This document shows, piece by piece, positions 18,039 to 25,275 of a stretch of 64,000 nucleotides of DNA (its first letter is position 1; the number at the start of each line of letters is the position of its first letter). The notes beneath the pieces were generated by a model. It saw only the letters and a list, made by a program, of their open reading frames with translations. It was not told where the DNA came from and did no database searches. Made by a program: the position numbers and the translations under genes. This stretch comes from an uncultured Ruminococcus sp. (lineage in GTDB: Bacteria; Bacillota; Clostridia; Oscillospirales; Ruminococcaceae). The stretch is from positions 62,001 through 126,000 of the forward strand of contig CAKSAK010000005.1 in the NCBI GenBank assembly GCA_934435205.1. The letters are read 5' to 3'.

Positions 18039-19160
18039 ATGACCATGACCATAAAAAAACTAACAGCAATAGTCCTCACGGGTGCGATGGTGCTGCTCAC
18101 CGCTTGTTCCGACAGCGACTCGGGCGGCGGCAGAAAAAGCAAGAAGAAGGACTACTACACCATTGGCAAAACCTGGACAGTTGATGGACAGTGGTCGCTT
18201 ACCATCACGGGAGTCACGGAAACGGCTGAGCGCAATGAGTATGCGGACGAAAAACCTGCGGCGGTCTATATCGTGGACTACGAATATACAAACATCGGTT
18301 ACGAGGACGAGGACGGCATAGCAAAGGGCATTTTCTTTGACATGGAGGACACCATAATAGACAGCAATGGCGTTATGGGTTACAGTTACCCGGGCGACGT
18401 TGCGAGAAACCCAAATGAAGCGCCTATTGGAAGCACCTGCAAGGCTCAGGCTTGCATTGGTGTGGACAATGCGGGTGATTTCAGGATCACTGAGAGCCAT
18501 TATGATTCAGACGGTGACGAACATTCGGCGACTTTTCTTATCGAAGTCGGCGGAAGTTCGGCAGACGAAAAATCTGACAGTGCAGACAAACCGACGGAAA
18601 CTACCACCACTACGACCGCCGAGGCGACTACAACTAAGCCCGTGACCACGCTTGCGCCGTATGACATTTACGACGACACGGTGTATGCAAACGACCTTAT
18701 CTACGAAACGGCGGACGATATTTTTGCCGAGCTGGGCGACGATTTCAGCATGGATTTTATATCCGTGGGACAGGAAAACATCATTGCCGTGGAGAACGAT
18801 GACGTGTACCCGAACACGAAGATCGGCTTTTACACCACGGACATACAGAACATCGGCACGCTTGATTTCCCGTACGCGATACACGCCACGCCGGGCGGAT
18901 ACATCACCGAGGGCGTGCAGGTAGGAATGACGTACAACGAGCTGAAAGCGATATGCCCGAGCCTGGAGGGTGCAACGCTTGACGGCGGAACGTTCGGCCC
19001 GACGGCGTGGATAAATATAGACGGCAACGCGTGGGGAATAGAGTTCGACGTATCGCAGGCAGACCGCGAGCGGCTAGGCATGGCGGTAGGCGTAGCTGTT
19101 GATCTTTCGGAGCTTAATCCTAAGAGTACACTAGGGTATTATATTAGTTCGCTGAGCTGA
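18039..19160 (+). CDS. Element-borne lipoprotein, 373 aa
   Basis: Signal peptide with lipobox LLTACSD places it on the outer face of the membrane. An N-terminal beta domain (residues about 38-170) resembles the immunoglobulin-like DUF4352 telokin fold. It is followed by a Thr-rich linker with runs of T (about 192-215), then a C-terminal domain of about 150 residues (GVQVGMTYNELKAICPSL) similar in feel to small outer-surface binding modules. GGGGGAT is the ribosome site. Third gene of the GTPase operon, so it may be the surface part of the same system. Terminator follows. Confidence 0.7.
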   Translation: MTMTIKKLTAIVLTGAMVLLTACSDSDSGGGRKSKKKDYYTIGKTWTVDGQWSLTITGVTETAERNEYADEKPAAVYIVDYEYTNIGYEDEDGIAKGIFFDMEDTIIDSNGVMGYSYPGDVARNPNEAPIGSTCKAQACIGVDNAGDFRITESHYDSDGDEHSATFLIEVGGSSADEKSDSADKPTETTTTTTAEATTTKPVTTLAPYDIYDDTVYANDLIYETADDIFAELGDDFSMDFISVGQENIIAVENDDVYPNTKIGFYTTDIQNIGTLDFPYAIHATPGGYITEGVQVGMTYNELKAICPSLEGATLDGGTFGPTAWINIDGNAWGIEFDVSQADRERLGMAVGVAVDLSELNPKSTLGYYISSLS

Positions 19161-19203
19161 GGTAGGCTAAGCGGGCTTTTCGATCAAATGACTATGGGTA
19201 AAG

Positions 19204-19249
19204 AAAAATCACCGATACAAGCCTTTGTGCCTGTATCGGTGATTTTTTT
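19204..19249 (+). terminator. Terminator of the GTPase operon
   Basis: Long stem AAAATCACCGATACA / TGTATCGGTGATTTT, then more T. The CACCGATACA core is a common terminator stem in this genome (also at 19,467, 47,744 and 48,695). Confidence 0.92.
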
Positions 19250-19342
19250 GCACTTCCATATCAATTTATAAGCCATCACCTCATTTTATACGACTTTTAT
19301 TAGACTTTTATAAGACAAACTACAATTTATAAGAATTTAATC

Positions 19343-19371
19343 TTGACAAATTCTAATAAAATCAGTATAAT
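19343..19371 (+). promoter_or_regulatory. Promoter of the abi-linked ncRNA
   Basis: TTGACA 19,343-19,348 and TATAAT 19,366-19,371, 17-bp spacer. No ORF follows before a terminator at 19,467. Confidence 0.85.
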
Positions 19372-19377
19372 TGCATC

Positions 19378-19507
19378 AGAAATCTCAAAAAATATTTACG
19401 CTTAAAAGCCGAAGAGTAAGTATCAGAAGTTTTTGGCGAGATAAGGGGAAAGGATATAAATAGAAGAACACCGATGCATGTTTTAAGGTTGTATCGGTGT
19501 TTTTATT
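19378..19507 (+). ncRNA. Structured RNA upstream of the Abi gene
   Basis: Bounded by a consensus promoter and a strong terminator, about 130 nt, without a credible ORF. The sequence folds into nested helices: ATCTC (19,382-19,386) with GAGAT (19,438-19,442); AAAAA (19,387-19,391) with TTTTT (19,430-19,434); ATATTTAC (19,392-19,399) with GTAAGTAT (19,416-19,423). A purine-rich single-stranded tail (GGGGAAAGGATA) follows, then the terminator hairpin. A conserved RNA upstream of abiF/abiD-type genes has been described (abiF motif); whether this is that motif needs a covariance search. It could act as an RNA antitoxin to the HEPN protein. Confidence 0.65.
19467..19507 (+). terminator. Terminator of the ncRNA
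   Basis: 12-bp stem AACACCGATGCA / TGTATCGGTGTT with one G-U pair, then TTTATTAT. Confidence 0.88.
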
Positions 19508-19613
19508 ATAGATGTTGATTTTTGGAATTTTGGAATTGAAACAAAAATTGACATAGTACGAAATCTGTGTTATAATAAAGATATAATAGTTTGATTACAA
19601 GGCAGGTGTATGT

Positions 19614-20582
19614 GTGAAACCTAAAAGCATCAATTCGCTTATAAAATATATGCGTGATAAAAAGGGAATAGCTATAAGCGGAAGTACTCAAAAGAAAAAA
19701 TTAAGGTATATGGGATATTATCATGGGTATAAAGGATACAGATACTGTAATTCTCCGTCTTCATTGCTGCCATACACCAGCTTTAATGAACTTCAAGCTG
19801 TATACGAATTTGATATGAATCTAAAGGCGATACTGTATCCACAGATAATGTTTCTTGAAACAACAATAAAAAATTATGTTTTGGAGATCATTCTTGAACA
19901 GTCAGGAAGTGAACGTTTTGCTGACATTTATGCAAAGCTTCTTAATGACTATAAGTCTTTTCCTGTTGGAAGCGATGGGTATAAAAAATTAATTACAAAG
20001 CGAATGAGTGTCAGAAATAAGATATATAATGTTATTTCAAGGGATTATGGCAAAAATAATATTGTAAATCATTATTACGACAAGGACAAAGCGGTTCCGA
20101 TATGGGCTATTTTTGAATTGTTGAGTTTGGGCGAATTCGGAAACTTTTTGTCTTGTGTAAATGTTAACGTAAGAAAGATGGTTTCTAAAAATGTTGGTAT
20201 TAAATCAAGCGTAGACCCTGATGGGAAAATGCTTGAGAAAATTGTTTTTGCTTTAAAGGATCTGAGAAATTCCGTAGCTCATAATAATACGGTATTCGAT
20301 ACAAGATTCAAAACAAGTAAGGTAAATTACAGAATATCCAAATACATAATGTCTGAACTTGGTATTTCTAATATAACCTTTAATACGATTGTAGATTATA
20401 TAGTTTTGATTGCATTTGTTATGCTATTACTCGAATGTCCTAAAACGCAAATACAGCAATTTGTTCGTCAGTTTGAAGATGCCTGTGACAATTTTAGAAA
20501 GAATGTACCTACGAATATTTATTCTAAAATCATATATACTGATACAAAAGCAAAGTTGTCGGGAATAAAAAATAATATTTAA
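19614..20582 (+). CDS. Abi-family (AbiD/AbiF, Abi_2) HEPN protein
   Basis: A 322-aa member of the Abi_2 abortive-infection family. The N-terminal region carries the family pattern YEFDMNLKAILYPQI and LETTIKNYVLEII. At 218-223 it has RNSVAH followed by NN, the R-x4-H motif of HEPN ribonucleases. Such proteins are thought to cleave RNA and halt growth on phage infection. GTG start with GGCAGGTG nearby. It stands alone downstream of the structured RNA at 19,378, which may regulate it. Base composition is AT-rich, like the rest of this element. Confidence 0.82.
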   Translation: MKPKSINSLIKYMRDKKGIAISGSTQKKKLRYMGYYHGYKGYRYCNSPSSLLPYTSFNELQAVYEFDMNLKAILYPQIMFLETTIKNYVLEIILEQSGSERFADIYAKLLNDYKSFPVGSDGYKKLITKRMSVRNKIYNVISRDYGKNNIVNHYYDKDKAVPIWAIFELLSLGEFGNFLSCVNVNVRKMVSKNVGIKSSVDPDGKMLEKIVFALKDLRNSVAHNNTVFDTRFKTSKVNYRISKYIMSELGISNITFNTIVDYIVLIAFVMLLLECPKTQIQQFVRQFEDACDNFRKNVPTNIYSKIIYTDTKAKLSGIKNNI

Positions 20583-20599
20583 ATTTTTTTGAAAATGAC

Positions 20600-20628
20600 T
20601 TGCATTTTTTATGCAGATGTAGTATAAT
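20600..20628 (+). promoter_or_regulatory. Promoter of a second small RNA
   Basis: TTGCAT 20,600-20,605 and TATAAT 20,623-20,628 with 17 bp between. Confidence 0.6.
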
Positions 20629-20634
20629 ATAATA

Positions 20635-20699
20635 TAGAATAGCGGCTGACGTCTGCGGACTAAGCCTAAGATAGTCGGATGCGTCTGGCTATCTTTTTT
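20635..20699 (+). ncRNA. Candidate 65-nt small RNA
   Basis: A promoter at 20,600-20,628 and a 10-bp terminator stem (20,669-20,678 / 20,685-20,694) followed by TTTTTT delimit a very short transcript with no ORF. Within it GACTA (20,658-20,662) can pair with TAGTC (20,672-20,676), competing with the terminator stem, so it may also be a leader with an attenuator for genes further on. It lies just after the Abi gene. Confidence 0.45.
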
Positions 20700-20719
20700 A
20701 TTGCCGAAATTTATCATCG

Positions 20720-20757
20720 ACCCCGATATGGCTTGGCGGCTGTATCGGTTTTTTTTA
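20720..20757 (+). terminator. Terminator after Abi / sRNA
   Basis: CCGATA / TATCGG stem with a GC-rich loop and eight T. Confidence 0.7.
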
Positions 20758-20779
20758 TCTGACAGACTTTACTCTGCCC

Positions 20780-20808
20780 TTGCTTTCCCCACAGAAAAAT
20801 GGTATAAT
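20780..20808 (+). promoter_or_regulatory. Promoter of DUF4869-ATPase pair, repeat copy 1
   Basis: TTGCTT 20,780-20,785, TATAAT 20,803-20,808, 17-bp spacer. Almost the same promoter and leader (CAAATATTTTCAA-GGCAGGCTG) occur at 22,372-22,400 and 38,223-38,251. Confidence 0.8.
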
Positions 20809-20896
20809 AAGAACAACAAATATTTTCAAGAAAGCAGGCTGCGTAGGCGTATACGTCTGTTTCGCTTGTGAATAATAGCTATAAGGAGATGGTGTT

Positions 20897-21358
20897 GTGC
20901 TTAGAATATTTTTTGGAAAACACCCTAAAGAAATATACAATACTGAGGTCTATTATGCAAATCAGTATGATAAAATGTGGGTCACGGAACCATTTGCAAA
21001 AAAGATCATTAAGGATATTGATGACTCAACTGTAATTGGCCCCGATCTTATAGAAAACGATATTTTTGGCAAATTCAATTCTACTGAATTGTCAGCGGGC
21101 GTTAAGACTCTTCTGCTGATATATAATCAGCCTAAAAAGATCTTCAATATTTCAAACTGCGGCGATAACTGTGCAAAGTATCTGCTTGAAATGGCTGAAA
21201 ACAAGGATATTACGGTGTCATTGCATCATTTGATGGACTTTGGAAAGTCTTTTTCTGTGAAAATAATAAATGAGGGAAAAAGAAAAGTGATTACAGACCC
21301 AATTGAATATTTGATGCTTGCAGATAGATATTTGAGGGGTGAAGAAAATGAGGGGTAA
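20897..21358 (+). CDS. DUF4869 protein
   Basis: A 153-aa protein that I match to the DUF4869 family: MLRIFFGKHPKEIYNTEVYY, a central STELSAGVKTLLLIYNQP, and NISNCGDNCAKYLLEMAE. Function unknown in the literature I know. GTG start, AAGGAG upstream. Its last 11 bases overlap the start of a P-loop ATPase, a coupling repeated in the next pair at 22,684/23,120, so the two proteins probably act together. A nearly identical but truncated copy is at 38,340-38,555. Confidence 0.78.
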   Translation: MLRIFFGKHPKEIYNTEVYYANQYDKMWVTEPFAKKIIKDIDDSTVIGPDLIENDIFGKFNSTELSAGVKTLLLIYNQPKKIFNISNCGDNCAKYLLEMAENKDITVSLHHLMDFGKSFSVKIINEGKRKVITDPIEYLMLADRYLRGEENEG

Positions 21359-22298
21359 AATAAAAATACAAATAAAAAACAGGCACATAACGTTTAATTT
21401 TACTCTTGAGAGAAATGTAACGATATTGACAGGTGACAGCGGCACCGGAAAAACGAAACTCATAAATATGGTGAGAAACTATTCCGAACTTGGTGAACAA
21501 AGCGGTGTAACTTTAAAGTGCAGTAAGCCTTGCCTTGTATTGTCAAATGCTAATTGGGAAACCATTCTTGAAAATACTCACGAGAGCATTGTTTTTGTTG
21601 AAGAAAGTACGCAATTTCTATCTTCTTATGAGTTTGCAAAAGCGATTCAGGATTCTGATAATTATTATGTTCTTGTAACAAGAGAGCCATTGGCTCAAAT
21701 TCCATACAGCATAGATGCTATCAGGAAGATCCATAAAAATGGTGCAAAACCGAAGTTCGAGAAGATATATAAGAACATTTCAAAAAAGGATATATCAGCA
21801 TTTCCGTATGATATTGTGATCGTTGAGGACAGCAGGTCGGGTCTTCAGTTCTTTAAGAAAGCAACTGAAGATCGTGATCTCGAATGTATCAGCTCTAATG
21901 GAAAAAGCGGAATTGTAAAATTACTGGAACAGCATAAAGGTAAGCGTATTCTTGTAATAGCCGACGCTGCGGCACTTGGTTCAGAAATCAAACAGCTTAT
22001 GTATTTAAGGGCTGTATCAAATAATAAGATCGACCTCTTTTTGCCGGAGAGTTTTGAATGGCTTATTCTTCGCTCGGCGATTTTTGACCGTAACGATAAT
22101 GTTCAAGAGATTTTGGCTGACCCGGCAGAACATATAGATTGTGAAAAGTATTTCAGTTGGGAGCGTTTTTTTACTGCATTGCTGGTGGCAGAAACTAATG
22201 GCAGAGCAAATCTTGAGTATCACGAGAACAAGAGCCATATCCCTTCCGGATATTTATCCGAACAAAATATTTATTCTATTTTAAATGCAATGGAATAA
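21348..22298 (+). CDS. P-loop ATPase partner of DUF4869
   Basis: Start at the ATG 21,348 fits GAGGGG eight bases upstream; a GTG at 21,339 is also in frame. The N-terminus has a Walker A GDSGTGKT after a beta-strand pair (FNFTLERNVTILTG), as in ABC/AAA-like ATPases, then IVFVEEST, a likely Walker B, and YVLVTREP as a sensor strand. The C-terminal half (IVIVEDSRSGLQFF, ILVIADAAALGSEI) resembles a receiver- or Toprim-like alpha/beta domain, DSRSG being suggestive. 316 aa. Overlaps the DUF4869 gene. Not matched to a named family. Confidence 0.7.
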   Translation: MRGKIKIQIKNRHITFNFTLERNVTILTGDSGTGKTKLINMVRNYSELGEQSGVTLKCSKPCLVLSNANWETILENTHESIVFVEESTQFLSSYEFAKAIQDSDNYYVLVTREPLAQIPYSIDAIRKIHKNGAKPKFEKIYKNISKKDISAFPYDIVIVEDSRSGLQFFKKATEDRDLECISSNGKSGIVKLLEQHKGKRILVIADAAALGSEIKQLMYLRAVSNNKIDLFLPESFEWLILRSAIFDRNDNVQEILADPAEHIDCEKYFSWERFFTALLVAETNGRANLEYHENKSHIPSGYLSEQNIYSILNAME

Positions 22299-22310
22299 TA
22301 ATAATAGACA

Positions 22311-22356
22311 AGCCATACTCTGTGCTGATTTGACAGCACGAGGTGTGGCTTGTTTT
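22311..22356 (+). terminator. Terminator in a repeated GCCACACC block
   Basis: GTGCTG / CAGCAC core extended by AGCCATAC / GTGTGGCT pairs, then TTGTTTTTG. The same block (TTGACAGCACGAGG-TGTGG) recurs at about 38,180 and 40,860. Confidence 0.75.
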
Positions 22357-22371
22357 TGTGTGCGATCCAGC

Positions 22372-22400
22372 TTGCTTTCCGCTCGGAAAAATGATATAAT
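22372..22400 (+). promoter_or_regulatory. Promoter, repeat copy 2
   Basis: TTGCTT 22,372-22,377 and TATAAT 22,395-22,400, 17 bp apart; same family as 20,780. Confidence 0.75.
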
Positions 22401-22434
22401 AGGAGTAACAAATATTTTCAAGGAGGCAGGCTGT

Positions 22435-22521
22435 ATGGGCATCTACGTTAATCCTAATAATGTGGATTTTCAGCGTTGTTTGCAACAGGATATATACGTT
22501 GACAAAACCAATCTGACGTGA
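22435..22521 (+). pseudogene. N-terminal stub of an AAA-ATPase_like / PD-DExK protein
   Basis: AAGGAGG then ATG at 22,435 open a 28-codon frame MGIYVNPNNVDFQRCLQQDI, YVDKTNLT, stop. This is the exact start of the large AAA-ATPase_like (DUF1703-type) proteins abundant in gut Firmicutes, which should run about 500 residues. The rest is missing. The region to 22,683 holds only broken frames. Confidence 0.75.
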
Positions 22522-22683
22522 AAATTGTTTTAACTTCATAAAAACGCAAGCAGAATGTACACAAGAAATGGCAAGCACGACATTTGCGGTTTGGATACAG
22601 ACAGGCATTCTTCGGAAGATAAGGCAAGACAAATTTATCAGTATTCCGTTTTAAAAGATGTGTTGCAGTTAGAGAGGTAATAA

Positions 22684-23130
22684 ATGATTACAATATATAA
22701 ACACGGTCAGATTCCAAAATCAATAGAAATTGTTAAATTGAACGATGTTTATTTTAACAAATATACTGCTCAAATGCTGGATAATAGGGCAAATGAGATA
22801 ATTGAAAAAATTGACCACGCTGCATTGACCGGGCCATATACAATTAAATCACGTTTTGACGGGACAACGCTGAACACCGATAAGCTTTCCAGTGGCTGCA
22901 AGACGGTATTGAATATAATGTACAATACTGATAAGATTTTTGACATAAGAGAATGTGGTGATAATGCTCTTGATATGATCTATTCTCTTGACGAAGGAAA
23001 AATCTGTTGTGATTATCCGCTTATATCATTTGATATGACACGAGTGAACGTGTATGATAAGAGTAAGAAGAAATGCAGAGAAATAGATGATTATGAAGAA
23101 TTGAAGGAGTGGTGGAGCGATGAAGATTAA
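22684..23130 (+). CDS. DUF4869-like paralogue
   Basis: A 148-aa protein with the same layout as the 20,897 product: N-terminal strand ITIYKHGQIPKSIEI, LSSGCKTVLNIMYNTDKIFD and RECGDNALDMIYSL align with SAGVKTLLLIYNQPKKIFN and SNCGDNCAKYLLEM. Identity is low, so it is a diverged paralogue, not a recent copy. Weak ribosome site (AGAGAGG). It overlaps the next P-loop gene by 11 bases, exactly as in the first pair. Confidence 0.65.
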   Translation: MITIYKHGQIPKSIEIVKLNDVYFNKYTAQMLDNRANEIIEKIDHAALTGPYTIKSRFDGTTLNTDKLSSGCKTVLNIMYNTDKIFDIRECGDNALDMIYSLDEGKICCDYPLISFDMTRVNVYDKSKKKCREIDDYEELKEWWSDED

Positions 23131-23548
23131 ACCGATCGTGATGCAAGAGATCAATACTACCCACACTTCCTTCATCATTGATCTACATTTTGATTACAAC
23201 GTTACTTTTATCACAGGCGACTCTGGCGTTGGCAAATCCGCTCTGTATTCATTTATTGAAGAACTGTCTGCAAATGATAAAAGAATAAGGTGCTTTAATT
23301 ACCTTGACCAGAAAAAGAATTACAAAACTTCGATAAAAAATTCAAAGGATAAGCTTTTTGTGATAGATAACGCAGATATTCTGCTGGACGATAAAATGAG
23401 ACAGTATATTGCTTTTGATGCACAAAACCAATATGTAATAATAGGACGAAACCCCACCGGCTTAATGCTTGAGTTAGATGAGATCTACGAATTGTCGAGC
23501 GAGAATATCAATGGCAGAACACTATTATCATTAAAGAAAAGCTTTTAA
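23120..23548 (+). CDS. Short P-loop ATPase, partner of DUF4869-like protein
   Basis: 142 aa: FDYNVTFITGDSGVGKSALY has the same strand plus Walker A as the 316-aa ATPase upstream, then KLFVIDNADILLDD (Walker B) and YVIIGRNPTGL (sensor strand). It keeps only the ATPase half; the receiver/Toprim-like C-terminal part of the larger homologue is absent. Start has GGAG upstream. Probably a working small version of the pair; possibly a truncated gene, since the element end follows within 240 bases. Confidence 0.65.
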   Translation: MKIKPIVMQEINTTHTSFIIDLHFDYNVTFITGDSGVGKSALYSFIEELSANDKRIRCFNYLDQKKNYKTSIKNSKDKLFVIDNADILLDDKMRQYIAFDAQNQYVIIGRNPTGLMLELDEIYELSSENINGRTLLSLKKSF

Positions 23549-23787
23549 ACGATGAGTTGAAAGATAGATTCTAAAAAAGCTGTTTAATTTTTTCAGCCCA
23601 ATAAAATCTAAACTGTTTTATAGTAGAATCCCACCACTCCACCATATCCACCTACGCCAATTTTACGCCAAAATGGCGTAGATTTTGCGATAATATATAA
23701 ACTTTCGTAAAAACAAAAACGTCGCAAATCCAGTAAAATCAAGGGTTTGCGAGCTTTTGAAAAGATATAAAAAGGCGGTGTAGGTAT
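23549..23787. other. Element right end without gene
   Basis: No ORF. Contains the repeats at 23,653-23,680 and runs into the att-like repeat. In related elements the integrase gene would lie here or near; it is absent. Confidence 0.6.
23653..23680. repeat. Possible integrase arm-binding sites
   Basis: TACGCCAA at 23,653-23,660 and 23,664-23,671 in tandem, and the inverted TGGCGTA at 23,674-23,680, about 110 bases from the att-like repeat. Confidence 0.4.
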
Positions 23788-23814
23788 TTCCCTACGATGA
23801 AGACGTTGGAGTAA
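23788..23814 (+). repeat. Right att-like direct repeat (copy of lysS 3' end)
   Basis: 27 bases identical to 8,472-8,498, here detached from any lysS reading frame. Marks the right junction of the 15.3-kb element or the left junction of a second element integrated in tandem. Confidence 0.85.
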
Positions 23815-23838
23815 CCATAACATAATAATTTGTAAAAT

Positions 23839-23873
23839 AAATGGGCAATTCTGATCGGGATTGCCCATTTTCT
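23839..23873 (+). terminator. lysS-type terminator, copy 2
   Basis: ATGGGCAAT / ATTGCCCAT stem, loop TCTGATCGGG, TTTTCT; see 8,525. Confidence 0.85.
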
Positions 23874-23917
23874 AAAATGAATGGAAATATAAATCGGAAT
23901 TTGAGGAGGATATTAAA

Positions 23918-24541
23918 ATGGCGCAGATAATATGGGATGGCAATAAAAACTGGGAAAACGTTTGGGACGGTAAGCAGCCGTGGGACAGAGAGATTGAAGA
24001 AAAAAGCATTCCTGAAAATGCAGTTCTAATTGACAGACCAGATGACATAATTAAAGCATCAATTCCATACATGTTTATCCCTTGTATTGTATGCTTTGTT
24101 GCAATTTTTACAAAAAAGGCGCAATCAGATGAATTTATATTTAATTTATGGCTTATGCCGCTGTCATTTATTATTGGCTTTTTTGTTGCGATGCCGTTAC
24201 ATGAATTTCTTCATGCTATAGGTTATCCAAAGGGGGCAAAAGTTTATATAGGAGTATCTCTAAAACAGTTGAGAGCATATGCTGCATCCTCAGCAGCACT
24301 TAGCAGAGGACGATATATAATGATGTCATTGGCACCTTTGATTCCGGGGATAATCTTTCTTGCTGTTTTCGTGGTCTGCCCGATTTCAATGAAGTGGTTG
24401 ATGACAATATGTGTAGTTCCTTCGTTTATGGGACTAATTTCTCCAGCACCCGATTATATGGATGTTTTAATCATATTGCGAAAGGTACCGAAGGGGGCAA
24501 TGATTCAGGCAACAGAAAATGGATTGGTTTGGTATCTCTAA
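23918..24541 (+). CDS. DUF3267 membrane metalloprotease-like protein
   Basis: 207 aa with a soluble N-terminus and about four membrane helices (IPYMFIPCIVCFVAIF, PLSFIIGFFVAMP, then two more). HEFLHAIGYPKG is the zinc HExxH motif characteristic of DUF3267; a distal PAPDYMD aspartate could complete the site. These proteins are related to intramembrane site-2-type proteases or are their inactive cousins. Strong RBS GAGGAGG. It takes the cargo position after the copy 2 lysS terminator. Confidence 0.78.
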   Translation: MAQIIWDGNKNWENVWDGKQPWDREIEEKSIPENAVLIDRPDDIIKASIPYMFIPCIVCFVAIFTKKAQSDEFIFNLWLMPLSFIIGFFVAMPLHEFLHAIGYPKGAKVYIGVSLKQLRAYAASSAALSRGRYIMMSLAPLIPGIIFLAVFVVCPISMKWLMTICVVPSFMGLISPAPDYMDVLIILRKVPKGAMIQATENGLVWYL

Positions 24542-24567
24542 TACGACAGATCCCAGTTTGCCAACCT

Positions 24568-24612
24568 GCCCTTTGAGAGAGGAAAAAATCCTTTTCTCAA
24601 AGGGCGGTTTTA
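24568..24612 (+). terminator. Terminator, copy of 8,785
   Basis: GCCCTTTGAGA / TCTCAAAGGGC, then GGTTTTAT. Confidence 0.8.
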
Positions 24613-24613
24613 T

Positions 24614-24700
24614 GTACTTTCTTCGAACCGCCTGTGCTTGATAAGATTTTTGCTTTTGAAATATAGGGACGTTTAGTTCCCTTTCTCTGACCATATCCAT
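24614..24700 (-). pseudogene. Excisionase remnant with internal deletion
   Basis: Reads MDMVRERELNVPIFQKQ exactly as the 9,027 gene, then jumps to sequence matching that gene's end near the terminator. About 150 bases of coding sequence, including the HTH, are missing. Confidence 0.75.
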
Positions 24701-24701
24701 A

Positions 24702-24965
24702 GGATATAGTATTGAATTAACCGATATCAGGCACATATTCTTAGATGAAGAATTGTTAATTGCATTCAATAGTGATTATAATGATAATTCGTTTTTAAAA
24801 AAATTTTGTTTTTTAACTGATGAGTATTCTGCAAGAGATGTTGGCTTTTATGATGAACTCCCTCTTGCGTTTCATAAAGGAGATAAGATAAATATAATCA
24901 ATACAAAAAATGGAAATAAAAAATATAAAAACAAAATCCGGCGAAAAAATCATTTATTTGAATAA
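24702..24965 (+). pseudogene. Fragment of an unknown protein
   Basis: An open frame reading IELTDIRHIFLDEELLIAFN and later LPLAFHKGDKINIINTKNG begins directly at the excisionase breakpoint without ATG or ribosome site (only TTG at 24,753). I take it as the C-terminal part of a lost gene. Unknown family. Confidence 0.4.
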
Positions 24966-25155
24966 TAAAACTGCCGTAACTTATTACAAAGGAATGTATC
25001 ATTTTTATAATATTGATACATGGAATTGTTATAAATCTGTTAATGCAGAGGAGATTGATAATCACAGTACTTACAGATTCGAAACGTGCGGTAATTATAT
25101 TTTTGTATTTGATGATAATTATAATAAACTTTTGAATACAATCGATATAAGGTAG
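24910..25155 (+). CDS. Hypothetical protein, 81 aa
   Basis: Begins MEIKNIKTKSGEKIIYLNNK and contains many Tyr/Asn residues, predicted beta rich. It overlaps the preceding frame by 56 bases and lacks a clear ribosome site, so it could be the second half of a frameshifted gene. A terminator follows at 25,207. Confidence 0.4.
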   Translation: MEIKNIKTKSGEKIIYLNNKTAVTYYKGMYHFYNIDTWNCYKSVNAEEIDNHSTYRFETCGNYIFVFDDNYNKLLNTIDIR

Positions 25156-25206
25156 ATTATTGATTATTATCTGTAAAAAACATAGAAAAAATCAAACACA
25201 CAACAA

Positions 25207-25262
25207 GTCGTAAAGTCAAACCAGCTAAAACGCTGTTAGACTTTGCGACTTTCAATTTTTTA
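25207..25262 (+). terminator. Terminator between convergent genes
   Basis: AAGTCG and TAAAGTC pair with GACTTTG and CGACTT around an AAACGCTGTT-type loop; followed by CAATTTTTTAT. Confidence 0.7.
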
Positions 25263-25275
25263 TACGGCTCTATTC

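Noticed and set aside
18060..18924. Several long ORFs on both strands across the lipoprotein gene
   Set aside because: They are shadows of its Thr/Asp-rich coding sequence; only the 18,039 frame has a signal peptide and ribosome site.
22276..22632. 118-codon minus-strand ORF
   Set aside because: Covers a terminator, a promoter and the AAA-ATPase_like stub on the other strand; no ribosome site.
23653..23680. CRISPR-like or toxin operator reading of the TACGCCAA repeats
   Set aside because: Only three short units with no spacers; integrase arm sites near the att repeat are a simpler explanation.
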